The position numbers and the translations under genes are program-made. Of a stretch of 52,147 nucleotides of DNA, positions 28,601 through 36,888 are shown piece after piece (the stretch's first letter is position 1; every line of letters starts with the position of its first letter). The notes beneath the pieces are model-generated. The model saw only the letters and a list, made by a program, of their open reading frames with translations. It made no database searches and had not been told where the DNA came from. The stretch is from an uncultured Clostridia bacterium (GTDB lineage: Bacteria > Bacillota > Clostridia > Christensenellales > Borkfalkiaceae). Where the stretch lies: contig CAMWNA010000002.1 of assembly GCA_947175515.1 (NCBI GenBank), positions 1 to 52,147 on the forward strand, in the 5' to 3' direction.

Positions 28601-30575
28601 AGGTCTTGCCGCTCGTGTAGACAGCGTATTCGCCGCCGTTATGAGAGTACGTTGCCGTAACGCCCGCTTCGGTAATATTGAACGATAAAGGCTTGTTAGT
28701 GTAGCCGTTGTTCGCTAAAACTTTGCCGTCCGTTTTCCATACGCCAACGGGCGCGAGCTTGTCGATAAACACGGTAAAACTGCTTTCGTTGCCCGCTCTG
28801 TCGTTGAGCGTAAGAATGTACTTCGTTTCCGTTCCGCTTGCAGTAGTTAAAGTCTTTCCGTTGCCGCTTGCATAGGTAATGTGTTCGTTGAGATTGACAT
28901 TGCCCTCCGAGCTTATAGTCGCGCCTGTATTGCCGCTGTTCGTAATGACGGAATCGTCGTTAAACGTAACGGTCTTAACCGAATTAAAATGCAGCGTGCT
29001 TCCCGAAGAATATGTCCTTCCGTCGATCGTTATCGTGGGCTTACTGCGAACGATGTGATAGACAAAGTTGCTCGTAATTCCCGTTGCGCTCGTAAGCGTA
29101 ATCGTGTAATTGCTACCTGAATATGCGCTGCCTATCGTGATATTCGTGTCAAGCGCATAATTGCTCGTTACCTTGCCCGAAGACGTGTCGCAGGATATTC
29201 TCAACTTGTCGTTGGGGTTAAGATATATGTCGGTATCGAACGTTCCCGCACCCGTAACCGTCTTGCTGTATGCAAGCTCGTCGTTACGGTAAATCTCAAC
29301 GAGCGGGGCTTGCGTTTCGAGATAAACGCTTGTCGTTGCCGACTGATTGCCGCAGCGGTCAACCGAGTAGAAATAGTACCAACCGTCGCCCGAATTTGCG
29401 GGAATAACCGTACCTGATGAATACGGCTGATAAGTGCCGCTTACGGGTGTCTTGTAGTAGATATTCGCTACGCCGCTGCCGCTGTCTGTTGCCGAATAGG
29501 AAAACGCTTTCGAGATATATGCGCCGCTATTCACACTCGTTCCGTTAGAGTAAACTTTGCCCGTAGGCGCGGTGCTATCGTAATAGAACGAGTATTCGGG
29601 GCTGCGGTGTCCCATAGTGTCTTCCGCATAAACGTAATACCAACCGTTCGCCGTTCCGCTCGTATAGGTGTTTCCCGTCGTGTAGGAATAACTGCTGTTT
29701 GTGGGCGTCTTGTAGTAAAGCCTGTAATTGTTTCTGTCAGACGCCGTAATCGTTACACGTTCTTTCGTATATGCGCCGTTGGAAATTGTGCTTCCGCTTG
29801 TATAGCCGCGCATAGCGATTGTAGGCGAAGTCGTATCTACAATGAGCGTTCCCGTCAAGGTCGAACTTGTATTGTAATATCCGTAAGCGGGAAAAATAAC
29901 CCAAGAGCTTTCAAACTTTTTACCCCAATGATAAGAACGGCTGATTTTCAATGTGTATGTTCCGTCGCTTAAAGAGATAATGTTTGCGCCGAAGTCCGCA
30001 GGCGAAAAGTGGCGTAACGAACTGCTCGTGCTTGTGGTAGTTGTGGATTTGCCGTTGACGTTTATCACCTTTTTGTAATAAGTCGTGCTTACGTCGTTAC
30101 CGTTTTCATCCTTGCCCGTTACTTCGCTGTAACTTGAACCGGTATAAGTGGCTTGCCATTTAACCGTACTGCCGCTTAAAATCTGAAAGGAATAAGTCTT
30201 ATCATAATAAGACGAATAGCCTGACGGCACATAAAGTTGATTAGCGTTAGTAAAATCAACGCATATCGTAGAACTGTCCGATTTGATAACGCTTGTAGCC
30301 GATGCGCTGCCGTTGTTGGTCGTTCCGTAGATTTTAATGCCCGTATTTTTTCCGATAGTTTCCGTATAATTCGTTGGCGGATCCTTTACCATAGAATTGT
30401 AAGACGCAACTAGATGGCTGTGCGTTTCGTTATTTGATAATGTCTGAATTCCCGTATTGCTTGCGGCGTGTGCAGTTGTTCCCGATCCCGTGAAAATCAA
30501 TGCGATTCCACAGGAAAATAGAATTGCCACGGACAATATCAAAAGACCGATTTTCTTTTTTGCTTTTATTTTCAA
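25611..30575 (-). CDS. giant Ig-like-repeat cell-surface protein, signal peptide plus C-terminal TM anchor
   Basis: TTG start at 30575 preceded by AGGAGG; signal peptide KKKIGLLILSVAILFSCGIALIFTGSGTTAHAA; repeated '(I/V)DT.APTG..Y.NG' units; C-terminal GGAIALIIIGILLAVGVVIAIVF. Confidence 0.88.
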   Translation of the reverse strand: MKIKAKKKIGLLILSVAILFSCGIALIFTGSGTTAHAASNTGIQTLSNNETHSHLVASYNSMVKDPPTNYTETIGKNTGIKIYGTTNNGSASATSVIKSDSSTICVDFTNANQLYVPSGYSSYYDKTYSFQILSGSTVKWQATYTGSSYSEVTGKDENGNDVSTTYYKKVINVNGKSTTTTSTSSSLRHFSPADFGANIISLSDGTYTLKISRSYHWGKKFESSWVIFPAYGYYNTSSTLTGTLIVDTTSPTIAMRGYTSGSTISNGAYTKERVTITASDRNNYRLYYKTPTNSSYSYTTGNTYTSGTANGWYYVYAEDTMGHRSPEYSFYYDSTAPTGKVYSNGTSVNSGAYISKAFSYSATDSGSGVANIYYKTPVSGTYQPYSSGTVIPANSGDGWYYFYSVDRCGNQSATTSVYLETQAPLVEIYRNDELAYSKTVTGAGTFDTDIYLNPNDKLRISCDTSSGKVTSNYALDTNITIGSAYSGSNYTITLTSATGITSNFVYHIVRSKPTITIDGRTYSSGSTLHFNSVKTVTFNDDSVITNSGNTGATISSEGNVNLNEHITYASGNGKTLTTASGTETKYILTLNDRAGNESSFTVFIDKLAPVGVWKTDGKVLANNGYTNKPLSFNITEAGVTATYSHNGGEYAVYTSGKTFMADGTYNIVLTDLAGNKSTFTAYIDTVAPTGQIYANNKPVQSGTITNKSVFFSWDGDITATVNGAPYTKNSVLSEDAVYKFVLTDFAGNQTEYKVTIDTVAPTYNADKLNGSQQLISKWYVANIDGEDFSFATYNEALAFACDKEFGKSVTVLFLDDVAHFNQHHLVADGGEVRVGEYWLYKSKANADSLLYYFDRTTLDEVVAHYAKENVSTVNYFDLDGDNVYGEPADSMTDNVFTAPDGTQAPVLNDFIFDRADGSELFAELVGGNGEKVKIEYGIAFDKQVTIGGLYKLTELDEAGNETVFYGFTDVLAPELKVTATVIGSDSPAELVISKNSLTGGAAFYYESFSVNEIVDADKWSVLTVVNGGKKSCYTYGDVLPYLNVGGEYQLTVYDRLGNGYSFTVYIIGNPATIDFKNNSDDTEFRLTIKLEQKFDTLVSLEIRKDGKLIDGVSTDTLSYVFDRAGTYTVLLRDNFGRIISKEYTFNKAKPNGEFSGVEDGGKTKSDVTFTYDREKYYAVVSKDGQAFTTDYDGEITFTASDENSGIYSIRLIRLTDEENFTDYGFTVNTLAPDFALSVENGVTTNKNVTVSWTASDVVSVVYSLNGGELVELKNGDTLSAEGVYTVTATNDLGTQSVKIFTIDKTVDYDVYINNMEMVGIDTTNKDITVVNNEPLSVLVKRNGNSFEFEFGQIISDEGHYAFHIFDEYGNTATFSVVIDKSVDLNVTTGNGVISNEDVIVSSSEKVNLIVTKNGAEYVYEIGTPLTEEGLYRLTAYDLYGNEKTISFQIVKGTKTKLDYTLGTNVEIKSIDHDGEAVSAADGNRLNFTEDGTYTVVCNADGKEYTFMLSLDTTAPTIKLNGISDGGKGNVTVTITDLSEAGMVEVYKDGQLIEYNLGDGLKEYGRYEVKVRDELGNERTYSFTLEYQMNGGAIALIIIGILLAVGVVIAIVFGKKAVYKRKFKNAPELTDEELMQPEAQYAQNDDETDEDSSAE

Positions 30576-30588
30576 ATGTTTCCTCCTC

Positions 30589-32805
30589 TTATTTCCTTTC
30601 CAAACGGATTTCTCCGTGTTGCGCTTCTTCGAGCCGTGCGATTGCTTCTTGTATTGCACCTATTCGCTCAACATCGCCGTTAGCGCGTTCTTTGATTTGC
30701 TTTAACTGCTTGATTGCTTTGTCGTATTCAGCGGATTTGACTTGCACAAATATATCTGCTGTTTCCTGCTCAGTAGCAAAGCCTTGTAAACTGCGGGCAA
30801 CAATCATTTGTAATTTTTCCGTCATACTTGCCTGCCTGCGCCGTTCCGCAATCTGCTCTCTGACAGTTCCACCGCCACCGCCGATATTCCTGCGGCGCGA
30901 AGTGTTCACAATAGCGTTTCGTGCTTTCATATCGTAGAAAGCCGCCGCTTCATCGAAGTATCTGCCCGTCAGAAGTTCCTGTTCGCTCATCTGCAAATTA
31001 TAGAAATGGCTTTGATAACTCGGCGTGAACTTTGCTTTAATCGGCTGATACCCGAACACCGTTACAATGGCGTTGCCCATATTGCCTTTACTGTTGAGCT
31101 GTTGCAATTCCGACGGATAGATAAGCGGACGTTCTTTTACGCTTGTGTTTGAGTTCACATCGTCGGCACGGACTGTATTAAACCCTACCGAACGCTGTAC
31201 GATACTGTAATTGCCGCAACGCTTGGAAAATTCCTCAATCGTCTTGTAGTCCGTCGTGCCTATGAATATCTGCGTGTTACAGTTCGATTTGATAATGTCT
31301 GCCGATTTATCGTCATACACTTTTGCAAGCTGCGCATAGCTCTGAACGACAAGGTTAAGCCAAATATTGCGGCTTCGCCCGACGGTTATCATCTGTTCCA
31401 ACTTGTGTATCTGCGGCAACTGTCCGAACTCATCCAATATGAAATAAACAGAGCGCGGTAATGATAATGTCGGATAATCGTTTGCTTTGCGCACAAGTTC
31501 CTTGTACGCCTGCAATATAACCATTGCCGCCAACGTGTGCCTTGTTTCCTTTTCATCGGGTATCTGCAAGAACAGCGCGATAGGCTTTTCCCCCATTTCC
31601 GCAAACTCAATTTCGTTTTGGCTTGTTAAAGCGCAAAGCGAAAGATCTGCGAACATAGAGAGTTTGTCAAACGTGCTTGAAAGATAACTGCCCCTCGTCT
31701 TTTCCGAACTGTCCAACACCTGCTTTGAAAGCGATACTGCCTTTGAAAGCGGGCTTCGTCCTCGGAAATAATTGAGCATTTCCGCACAATCATCGTCCGT
31801 GTTGGTTGCGACTTTCATTAACGAATAGAAATTGTATTTTTCTTTCGACATATTCAGTTCGGGGTTGGCGCAATCTTCAAGCATTGCAAGTGCGATTGCA
31901 AGCACAAAGTTCCTCGCACCGCTTTCCCACATAGGCTCGTTCTTGTTCGTTACAGGGCATAGCACCGTCGTTATGTCGTGCAAATCTTCGTACACTATGT
32001 CGTTGAGTTGCTGTTTCTTTACCTGTATCGCCGCATCTTTATCTTTTGGATCGTAATACTCTTTGCCGTCGAACTCATACGTTCCCCTGTCCTCGTGAAT
32101 GATGACTTCCTTTTCCAAGTTCAACATTCGGGTGTAGTTCACATACGCGCTTTCCATTGGATTCCAACGTACCGAATTGTACGGGTTACGCAAGTCCAAA
32201 ATCTTAACAGTGTACCCCTCGTCTTTCAGCTTCTTTGCGTGCATTTGGTACAGTTCGCCTTTGGGATCGGAAATTATCATCGACGGCTTTGTTTTGCTCG
32301 TCGCAAGTATCTGAACAGTCGGATTCACAAATGTCGTAGTCTTACCGCTGCCCGTTGTTCCGATTGCCAATGCGTGTGTCGGGGGCGAAAACGTAATCCT
32401 TAACCTTTTCTTTTCCTCATGCGCAATAATCGGTATGCCCTTTACTTCTGTCTCGGCAAGCTCGTCATAGTAAACGGTCTGAAAGTTCTTCGCTATTTCC
32501 TTTTCCGATTCAAACCGTGCCTGTTCAAGATTTGCCGCGATATGTTTGTCGCGTTCCTTGCCCTTTATGATGTTCTTTGAGTTGAACAGCCAATAATGGG
32601 TGTAGTAGTAGCTTGCCGCTATGAAAACCGCCACAAGCAAAATCACGCCCGTAAACATAAAAGTTTGACCGTCAAATAACCAATGCGCCGAATATTTCAG
32701 GTGGTAGCCACCTTTTATAAAACAGTTAAGAGAATAGCCGAAGAAATAACAGCAGAGTACCGTTACCCCCAAGATAATCGCCCATTTTATTATTTTCTTT
32801 TTCAT
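30589..32805 (-). CDS. virD4: VirD4/TraG type IV coupling protein
   Basis: AIGTTGSGKTTTFVNPTVQIL; SMIISDPKGELY; FILDEFGQLPQIHKLEQMITVGRSRNI. Confidence 0.95.
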   Translation of the reverse strand: MKKKIIKWAIILGVTVLCCYFFGYSLNCFIKGGYHLKYSAHWLFDGQTFMFTGVILLVAVFIAASYYYTHYWLFNSKNIIKGKERDKHIAANLEQARFESEKEIAKNFQTVYYDELAETEVKGIPIIAHEEKKRLRITFSPPTHALAIGTTGSGKTTTFVNPTVQILATSKTKPSMIISDPKGELYQMHAKKLKDEGYTVKILDLRNPYNSVRWNPMESAYVNYTRMLNLEKEVIIHEDRGTYEFDGKEYYDPKDKDAAIQVKKQQLNDIVYEDLHDITTVLCPVTNKNEPMWESGARNFVLAIALAMLEDCANPELNMSKEKYNFYSLMKVATNTDDDCAEMLNYFRGRSPLSKAVSLSKQVLDSSEKTRGSYLSSTFDKLSMFADLSLCALTSQNEIEFAEMGEKPIALFLQIPDEKETRHTLAAMVILQAYKELVRKANDYPTLSLPRSVYFILDEFGQLPQIHKLEQMITVGRSRNIWLNLVVQSYAQLAKVYDDKSADIIKSNCNTQIFIGTTDYKTIEEFSKRCGNYSIVQRSVGFNTVRADDVNSNTSVKERPLIYPSELQQLNSKGNMGNAIVTVFGYQPIKAKFTPSYQSHFYNLQMSEQELLTGRYFDEAAAFYDMKARNAIVNTSRRRNIGGGGGTVREQIAERRRQASMTEKLQMIVARSLQGFATEQETADIFVQVKSAEYDKAIKQLKQIKERANGDVERIGAIQEAIARLEEAQHGEIRLERK

Positions 32806-32808
32806 GTC

Positions 32809-34026
32809 TTACTCCGCTTCTATAACTCCTTCGTCTATCAATCTTTCGTAATTCGCTCTCGCCAATCGCCGCCTGTATTCCTCAAAGCAATTTATCGCTT
32901 CGTCGTCAACGTCTGCGCCAATCCGTAATGCTTTGCTCAACAGATAACCTCTGTGCGCTTTGTCTGCCCGCTTCTTTGCCAAGTCTGTCTTACATTTCTT
33001 TACCTCCCTATCGCCCTTTTGCTTTATATGCAAAGCGGCTTTAATTACCTTGTCGCCAAGCCGCCTGTATATGTCCGTTATGTATTTTTCGCTTACAAGA
33101 TACTTTCCTGAGTCATCGATTTTCTGATCTTCGCAAATACGTTTGCGGTTAGCATCGAATCTTGCCAAGTCAGAACAGAACGTGTCAAAGTCCATTTTTA
33201 AGTTTGGATTGTTCTTGATAATGAAATTAACTATGTCGTTCACTTGCGGACGAAGCGCGTCCATATTCTTGCTTCCGTAACTCACTCGTCCGTCTAACGG
33301 CAACGCTCGATATAAGGCAAGCAAACGCTTTTTCAGCTCTCTTTCGTAATCGTTCACGCCTTGCAAATGGAACAGCGTATCTTGTGCCGAATCGGTCAAG
33401 TTTCGGCGGCTACGCTTTAAGTCAAAACTCGCATCTGTCAAACGTTCCTCGATTTTTATGCGAAACGAATTGAGTGCTTCTTGTCCTATCGTTCCAAAAC
33501 GGTATCGCTTCTCTTTACTGTTTTCGGTTGTGAACATCGGCTCTTTCTCGAAGAATCCCAAGTGTATGTGTTGGTTGTCTGTGTTTTCGTGCAACCCCGC
33601 ATACCACACAACGTTGTCAGCGGCAATACCTACACTTTTGAAAAATGCGGGTAATTCTGCTTTCAACAATTCCATAGCATCTTGATAAGATGTCATATAT
33701 TTCCCGCCGAAATCTTCCGTAAAGCTGATGACTGCGTGCCATATATTGCTGTCCGTTGTCCGTAGCATAGATCGTAAATCTCGTATGGCTCTTTTCGTGA
33801 GTAGACCGTTTGCCCCGAATAGACCGCTACTCTTTTCTCTATTGCCCGCATAACCAAGAAAGTCTCCTTCGTCTATGCCACGGTTGACATATCTGATTAT
33901 GTCGTTGTGCTGTCGGCAAGAGTAAAACTTTCGTTCCGCAATGTATTTCGGCTTCATGGGAAAGCGGCTCATAGCATCACTATTTGGGGCATAGCCGATA
34001 CTCACAAGCACATTGGGAACGCTCAT
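32809..34026 (-). CDS. MobP-type (MobP3-like) relaxase
   Basis: FYSCRQHNDIIRYVNR; AVISFTEDFG; WYAGLHENTDNQHIHLGFFEKEP (HxH motif). Confidence 0.88.
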   Translation of the reverse strand: MSVPNVLVSIGYAPNSDAMSRFPMKPKYIAERKFYSCRQHNDIIRYVNRGIDEGDFLGYAGNREKSSGLFGANGLLTKRAIRDLRSMLRTTDSNIWHAVISFTEDFGGKYMTSYQDAMELLKAELPAFFKSVGIAADNVVWYAGLHENTDNQHIHLGFFEKEPMFTTENSKEKRYRFGTIGQEALNSFRIKIEERLTDASFDLKRSRRNLTDSAQDTLFHLQGVNDYERELKKRLLALYRALPLDGRVSYGSKNMDALRPQVNDIVNFIIKNNPNLKMDFDTFCSDLARFDANRKRICEDQKIDDSGKYLVSEKYITDIYRRLGDKVIKAALHIKQKGDREVKKCKTDLAKKRADKAHRGYLLSKALRIGADVDDEAINCFEEYRRRLARANYERLIDEGVIEAE

Positions 34027-34032
34027 AGTTTA

Positions 34033-34563
34033 TCAGTTCAGTACGCCCGGTATATCTTCCGAATCGCCGTCGTCATCATCGTCCTCGTCAAACAGCGCGC
34101 CGAGCAATCCGTTCAAAAACTCGATAAACCTTTTCGGCACGTCGTCCATGTATCCGATTTCCACCTGAGTCTTGGTTATCGGCTCGTCCGTAGCAATCGC
34201 CAAGAGAATGTTGTATATCGACGATGACATACGTTCCGACATTTTCAGGTGTGCCAACAGCCCCTCAACGTGCTTCTTGTTGTATTCGTGCATATCGGCA
34301 ATCATATCTTTGAGTTGTTTGAGCGTCGCCGCCATTTCGTCCTTGTTATTAAACGAAGGCGGGATTGCGCTTGCGCCTGCGGGCGAATCGGGCGGCGTAG
34401 GAAAGTCCTTCATCTTGTCCTTGATACCGCGTTCCAAAAGCTCGACGAGTAACTGATTCTTTGTCTGATAGCGATTTTTGTTCATCTTAAAAATTGTGTT
34501 CAAGCTCTCAATGAGCTTCGTGTCGTAGATCCTTACGGTCAACTTGGTTTCAAACTGTTTCAT
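34033..34563 (-). CDS. putative relaxosome accessory protein
   Basis: Basic RHH-like N-terminus (KLTVRIYDTKLIESLNTIFKMNKNRYQTKNQLLVELLERGI), adjacent to the relaxase. Confidence 0.55.
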   Translation of the reverse strand: MKQFETKLTVRIYDTKLIESLNTIFKMNKNRYQTKNQLLVELLERGIKDKMKDFPTPPDSPAGASAIPPSFNNKDEMAATLKQLKDMIADMHEYNKKHVEGLLAHLKMSERMSSSIYNILLAIATDEPITKTQVEIGYMDDVPKRFIEFLNGLLGALFDEDDDDDGDSEDIPGVLN

Positions 34564-34574
34564 ATTAAATCTCC

Positions 34575-34973
34575 TTAAAAAATAATTTTTTTTAACACTT
34601 CAAAAAAGTTACGGATTATCTTTTGCAACTGTTCCTGTGGGTACTCGCAAACCGCTATAAGATAGCGTACCGACTTATCGTCGCGGAACAGGTCATAAAG
34701 GATTTTGCCTTCTTCTATCGGACTTTTTTGTATCTGACGATGAATTATGTCGCCGTAGCCTTTTTCTTCCATGACATCTTCAAGCGCATACATATAGTCC
34801 GAATCCATAACTACAACTTCGCTCTCGATTTTGCCTTTATACGCTTTACGCATTTTCGCTATATGTTTTTGATAGTTCAATCTTCTGTGCGCAAGCAAAA
34901 TCAAATCGCCGAGCTTATCATTTACGGGAACGTACATTTCCATATCCCCGATTACTGCATTTAAATATTCCAT
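34575..34973 (-). CDS. hypothetical protein
   Basis: 132-aa ORF, SD AGGAGG. Confidence 0.65.
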   Translation of the reverse strand: MEYLNAVIGDMEMYVPVNDKLGDLILLAHRRLNYQKHIAKMRKAYKGKIESEVVVMDSDYMYALEDVMEEKGYGDIIHRQIQKSPIEEGKILYDLFRDDKSVRYLIAVCEYPQEQLQKIIRNFFEVLKKIIF

Positions 34974-35059
34974 ACCGTCCTCCTGATCGGGAATTTATTA
35001 GTCCCTTCACTTATTAGAGAAAAATCGCCATATCTGCACCCACCTTTTTTGAAAATTTT

Positions 35060-35485
35060 TCAAACTTTTTTTATCAGCACCTTTAATTGGGCATAAATAC
35101 GAGCTACACGCTTATTGATTACTTGATGTGCCACACCTTCTTCTCGCGCAATATCCGACTGCGACATATTCAGAACAAAGAGCTTATGTATCGTCTTGCG
35201 CTGCAAATCCGTAAGGTACGGTAATGCCGCCCTCAACTTACGCATTAAAACTTTCCGTTCCGCTTTCGCTTCCCTTGCAAGATACAATTCCTCCGTGTCT
35301 GCTTCCTCGTCTGCAAAGTCGTGTCCTGCTTCCGTGATGCTTTCAAGCGAAGTCGAATAATAACTCTCATACGCATCGCCACGCCATTCTTCCTGTAAGC
35401 TCTCACGGTATTGCTTTGCAACTTCGTCCGTTACTTCTACCGAAACCTTTTTGCCATGCTCATTTTTGAAATAAATCTTTTCCAT
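35060..35485 (-). CDS. sigma-70 family RNA polymerase sigma factor-like protein
   Basis: Start MEKIYFKNEHGKK; region 4-like LPYLTDLQRKTIHKLFVLNMSQSDIAREEGVAHQVINKRVARIYAQLK. Confidence 0.75.
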   Translation of the reverse strand: MEKIYFKNEHGKKVSVEVTDEVAKQYRESLQEEWRGDAYESYYSTSLESITEAGHDFADEEADTEELYLAREAKAERKVLMRKLRAALPYLTDLQRKTIHKLFVLNMSQSDIAREEGVAHQVINKRVARIYAQLKVLIKKV

Positions 35486-35550
35486 TTTTGAAATCCTCCG
35501 ATTTTTGATTTTGTTTTTGAAAATCGCAATCGGGTGATTTTGCCCCAAAT

Positions 35551-35591
35551 GAAAAAAGCCCGACTGCGTGGATAACTCCAAGCAATCGGGC
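35551..35591 (-). terminator. intrinsic terminator 2 in the sigma gene leader
   Basis: GCCCGATTGC...GCAGTCGGGC (arms 35582-35591 / 35558-35567) followed by TTTTTT. Confidence 0.75.
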
Positions 35592-35600
35592 ATAAACGGC

Positions 35601-35661
35601 AACAAAAAAGAAGCCTGACAAACAGAATAAACCCTATGCAGGAATTATCTGTCTGTCAGAC
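35601..35661 (-). terminator. intrinsic terminator 1 in the sigma gene leader
   Basis: 14-bp stem GTCTGACAGACAGA / TCTGTTTGTCAGGC (35648-35661 / 35613-35626) followed by TTCTTTTTT. Confidence 0.7.
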
Positions 35662-35768
35662 TCCTCTTGACCTATCTCATCAAGTCCAATCTCATAACAA
35701 GACGTTAGCGGTGGCATTCAACGGAATCCCGCCGCCCAAAATATTCTTATGTAGTGAATTGCACCTTT

Positions 35769-35945
35769 TTAGGCGCGTTGGCGTAAAGGCTTGTCCTCTA
35801 TCGGCTTTTTGCTTATGTGCATACTGTCATCACTGATAATGACCGAAGCAAACTCTCCGCACTTCGGACACTCAATTTCCACTTTTGTTCCTGCTTCGCC
35901 CTTGCAAAGCCGTTTTCCGCATTTCGGACACATAACAAATCTCAT
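35769..35945 (-). CDS. small zinc-ribbon protein resembling phage Mu Com
   Basis: ATG at 35945 with GGAGG; MRFVMCPKCGKRLCKGEAGTKVEIECPKCGEF. Confidence 0.65.
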   Translation of the reverse strand: MRFVMCPKCGKRLCKGEAGTKVEIECPKCGEFASVIISDDSMHISKKPIEDKPLRQRA

Positions 35946-36098
35946 AGCAATATACCTCCATTTCCCATAGGCAAGCACCCTTGAATTTAACTAACTACTT
36001 TGTTACGGTTTGGGCATCCTATAACGTAGTAAGTCAAATGCTTGTCCGATAAAATTTATATTCAGTTGCAACGGGGCTGTGCGCAACTCAATACCGAT

Positions 36099-36695
36099 TT
36101 AATAAGTTTTGATACAACCCACTAATACACCTTGTATTTCGCAGTTGCTAACGATTATATCTTTCATTGTTTTATTTTCGGGGTGTAAGACGATTTTGCC
36201 GTTCCTATGATACAGGCGTTTCAACGTATTGTTACCGTTTGTCAAGGCTACGACTATATCTCCGTCGTCTGCGTGGTCTTGCTTTCGTAAGACAATCAGA
36301 TCGCCGTCGTTGATTCCTGCTTCTACCATACTGTTACCGCTCGCGTGTAACATAAACAGCTTTCCGCTACCGAACAGCGAACGCGGCAATTCAAAGCTGT
36401 CCTCGATATGCTCAACCTCAAAGCTCGGCTCTCCGCAAGCAATCGCCCCGATAAGCGGCGCAATCGTTGTTTCGCCTTTATCGAATCTTGACGGAAGCTC
36501 TATATTGCCGAGCCTTGTCCGCTGTATTCTGCCCTCACTCTCCAAAGCAAGCACATACCGCTGAACAAGGTTGAGCGAACTCATACCCATATAGTGCATA
36601 ATGTTCCGATAGCTCGGCGATCTTCCGTTATCCGCTTGGTATTCCTTAATGTACTTCTCCATTTTACATAAAGTATTTGGGTTGAGTGTTCTCAT
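36099..36695 (-). CDS. lexA: LexA-like repressor (S24 autoprotease)
   Basis: N-terminal wHTH-like; cleavage-region AIACGEPS; catalytic Ser in HASGNSMVEAGI and Lys in NNTLKRL. Confidence 0.88.
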   Translation of the reverse strand: MRTLNPNTLCKMEKYIKEYQADNGRSPSYRNIMHYMGMSSLNLVQRYVLALESEGRIQRTRLGNIELPSRFDKGETTIAPLIGAIACGEPSFEVEHIEDSFELPRSLFGSGKLFMLHASGNSMVEAGINDGDLIVLRKQDHADDGDIVVALTNGNNTLKRLYHRNGKIVLHPENKTMKDIIVSNCEIQGVLVGCIKTY

Positions 36696-36711
36696 CTGTA
36701 TCAACTCCCTT

Positions 36712-36732
36712 AATTGAACGGCGCGTTCAATT
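36712..36732. promoter_or_regulatory. palindromic operator overlapping the lexA 5'UTR
   Basis: AATTGAACG-GCG-CGTTCAATT, 9-bp perfect arms. Confidence 0.7.
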
Positions 36733-36746
36733 TAGATTGTGAGCGC

Positions 36747-36775
36747 ATTATAGCACAAAAAAACAATCGTTTCAA
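36747..36775 (-). promoter_or_regulatory. lexA promoter TTGAAA-N17-TATAAT
   Basis: -10 at 36747..36752, -35 at 36770..36775. Confidence 0.75.
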
Positions 36776-36840
36776 ATTTTCATTGCCCGTTTATGGGCAG
36801 TGAACGACTTTTTTGAAAAATATTTGTTCCCAAAAGCAAA

Positions 36841-36883
36841 AAAAAGACCGACAAGACAATGATTTGCCTTATCGGTCTTTCTA
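36841..36883 (-). terminator. terminator downstream of lipoprotein copy A
   Basis: AAAGACCGATAAG...CTTGTCGGTCTTTTTTTT on the minus strand. Confidence 0.75.
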
Positions 36884-36888
36884 CGCTA

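Noticed and set aside
25611-30575. Periodic repeats as a possible CRISPR array
   Set aside because: Repeats are degenerate and lie in one long reading frame encoding Ig-like units; no constant repeat/spacer structure.
34974-35059. oriT in the intergenic region upstream of the relaxase cluster
   Set aside because: Plausible by position, but no convincing nic-site consensus or diagnostic inverted repeat could be recognised by eye.
35046-35066. AT palindrome TTTGAAAAATTTTCAAA at the sigma gene end
   Set aside because: AT-rich, overlaps the end of the CDS, weak stem; no independent support for regulation.
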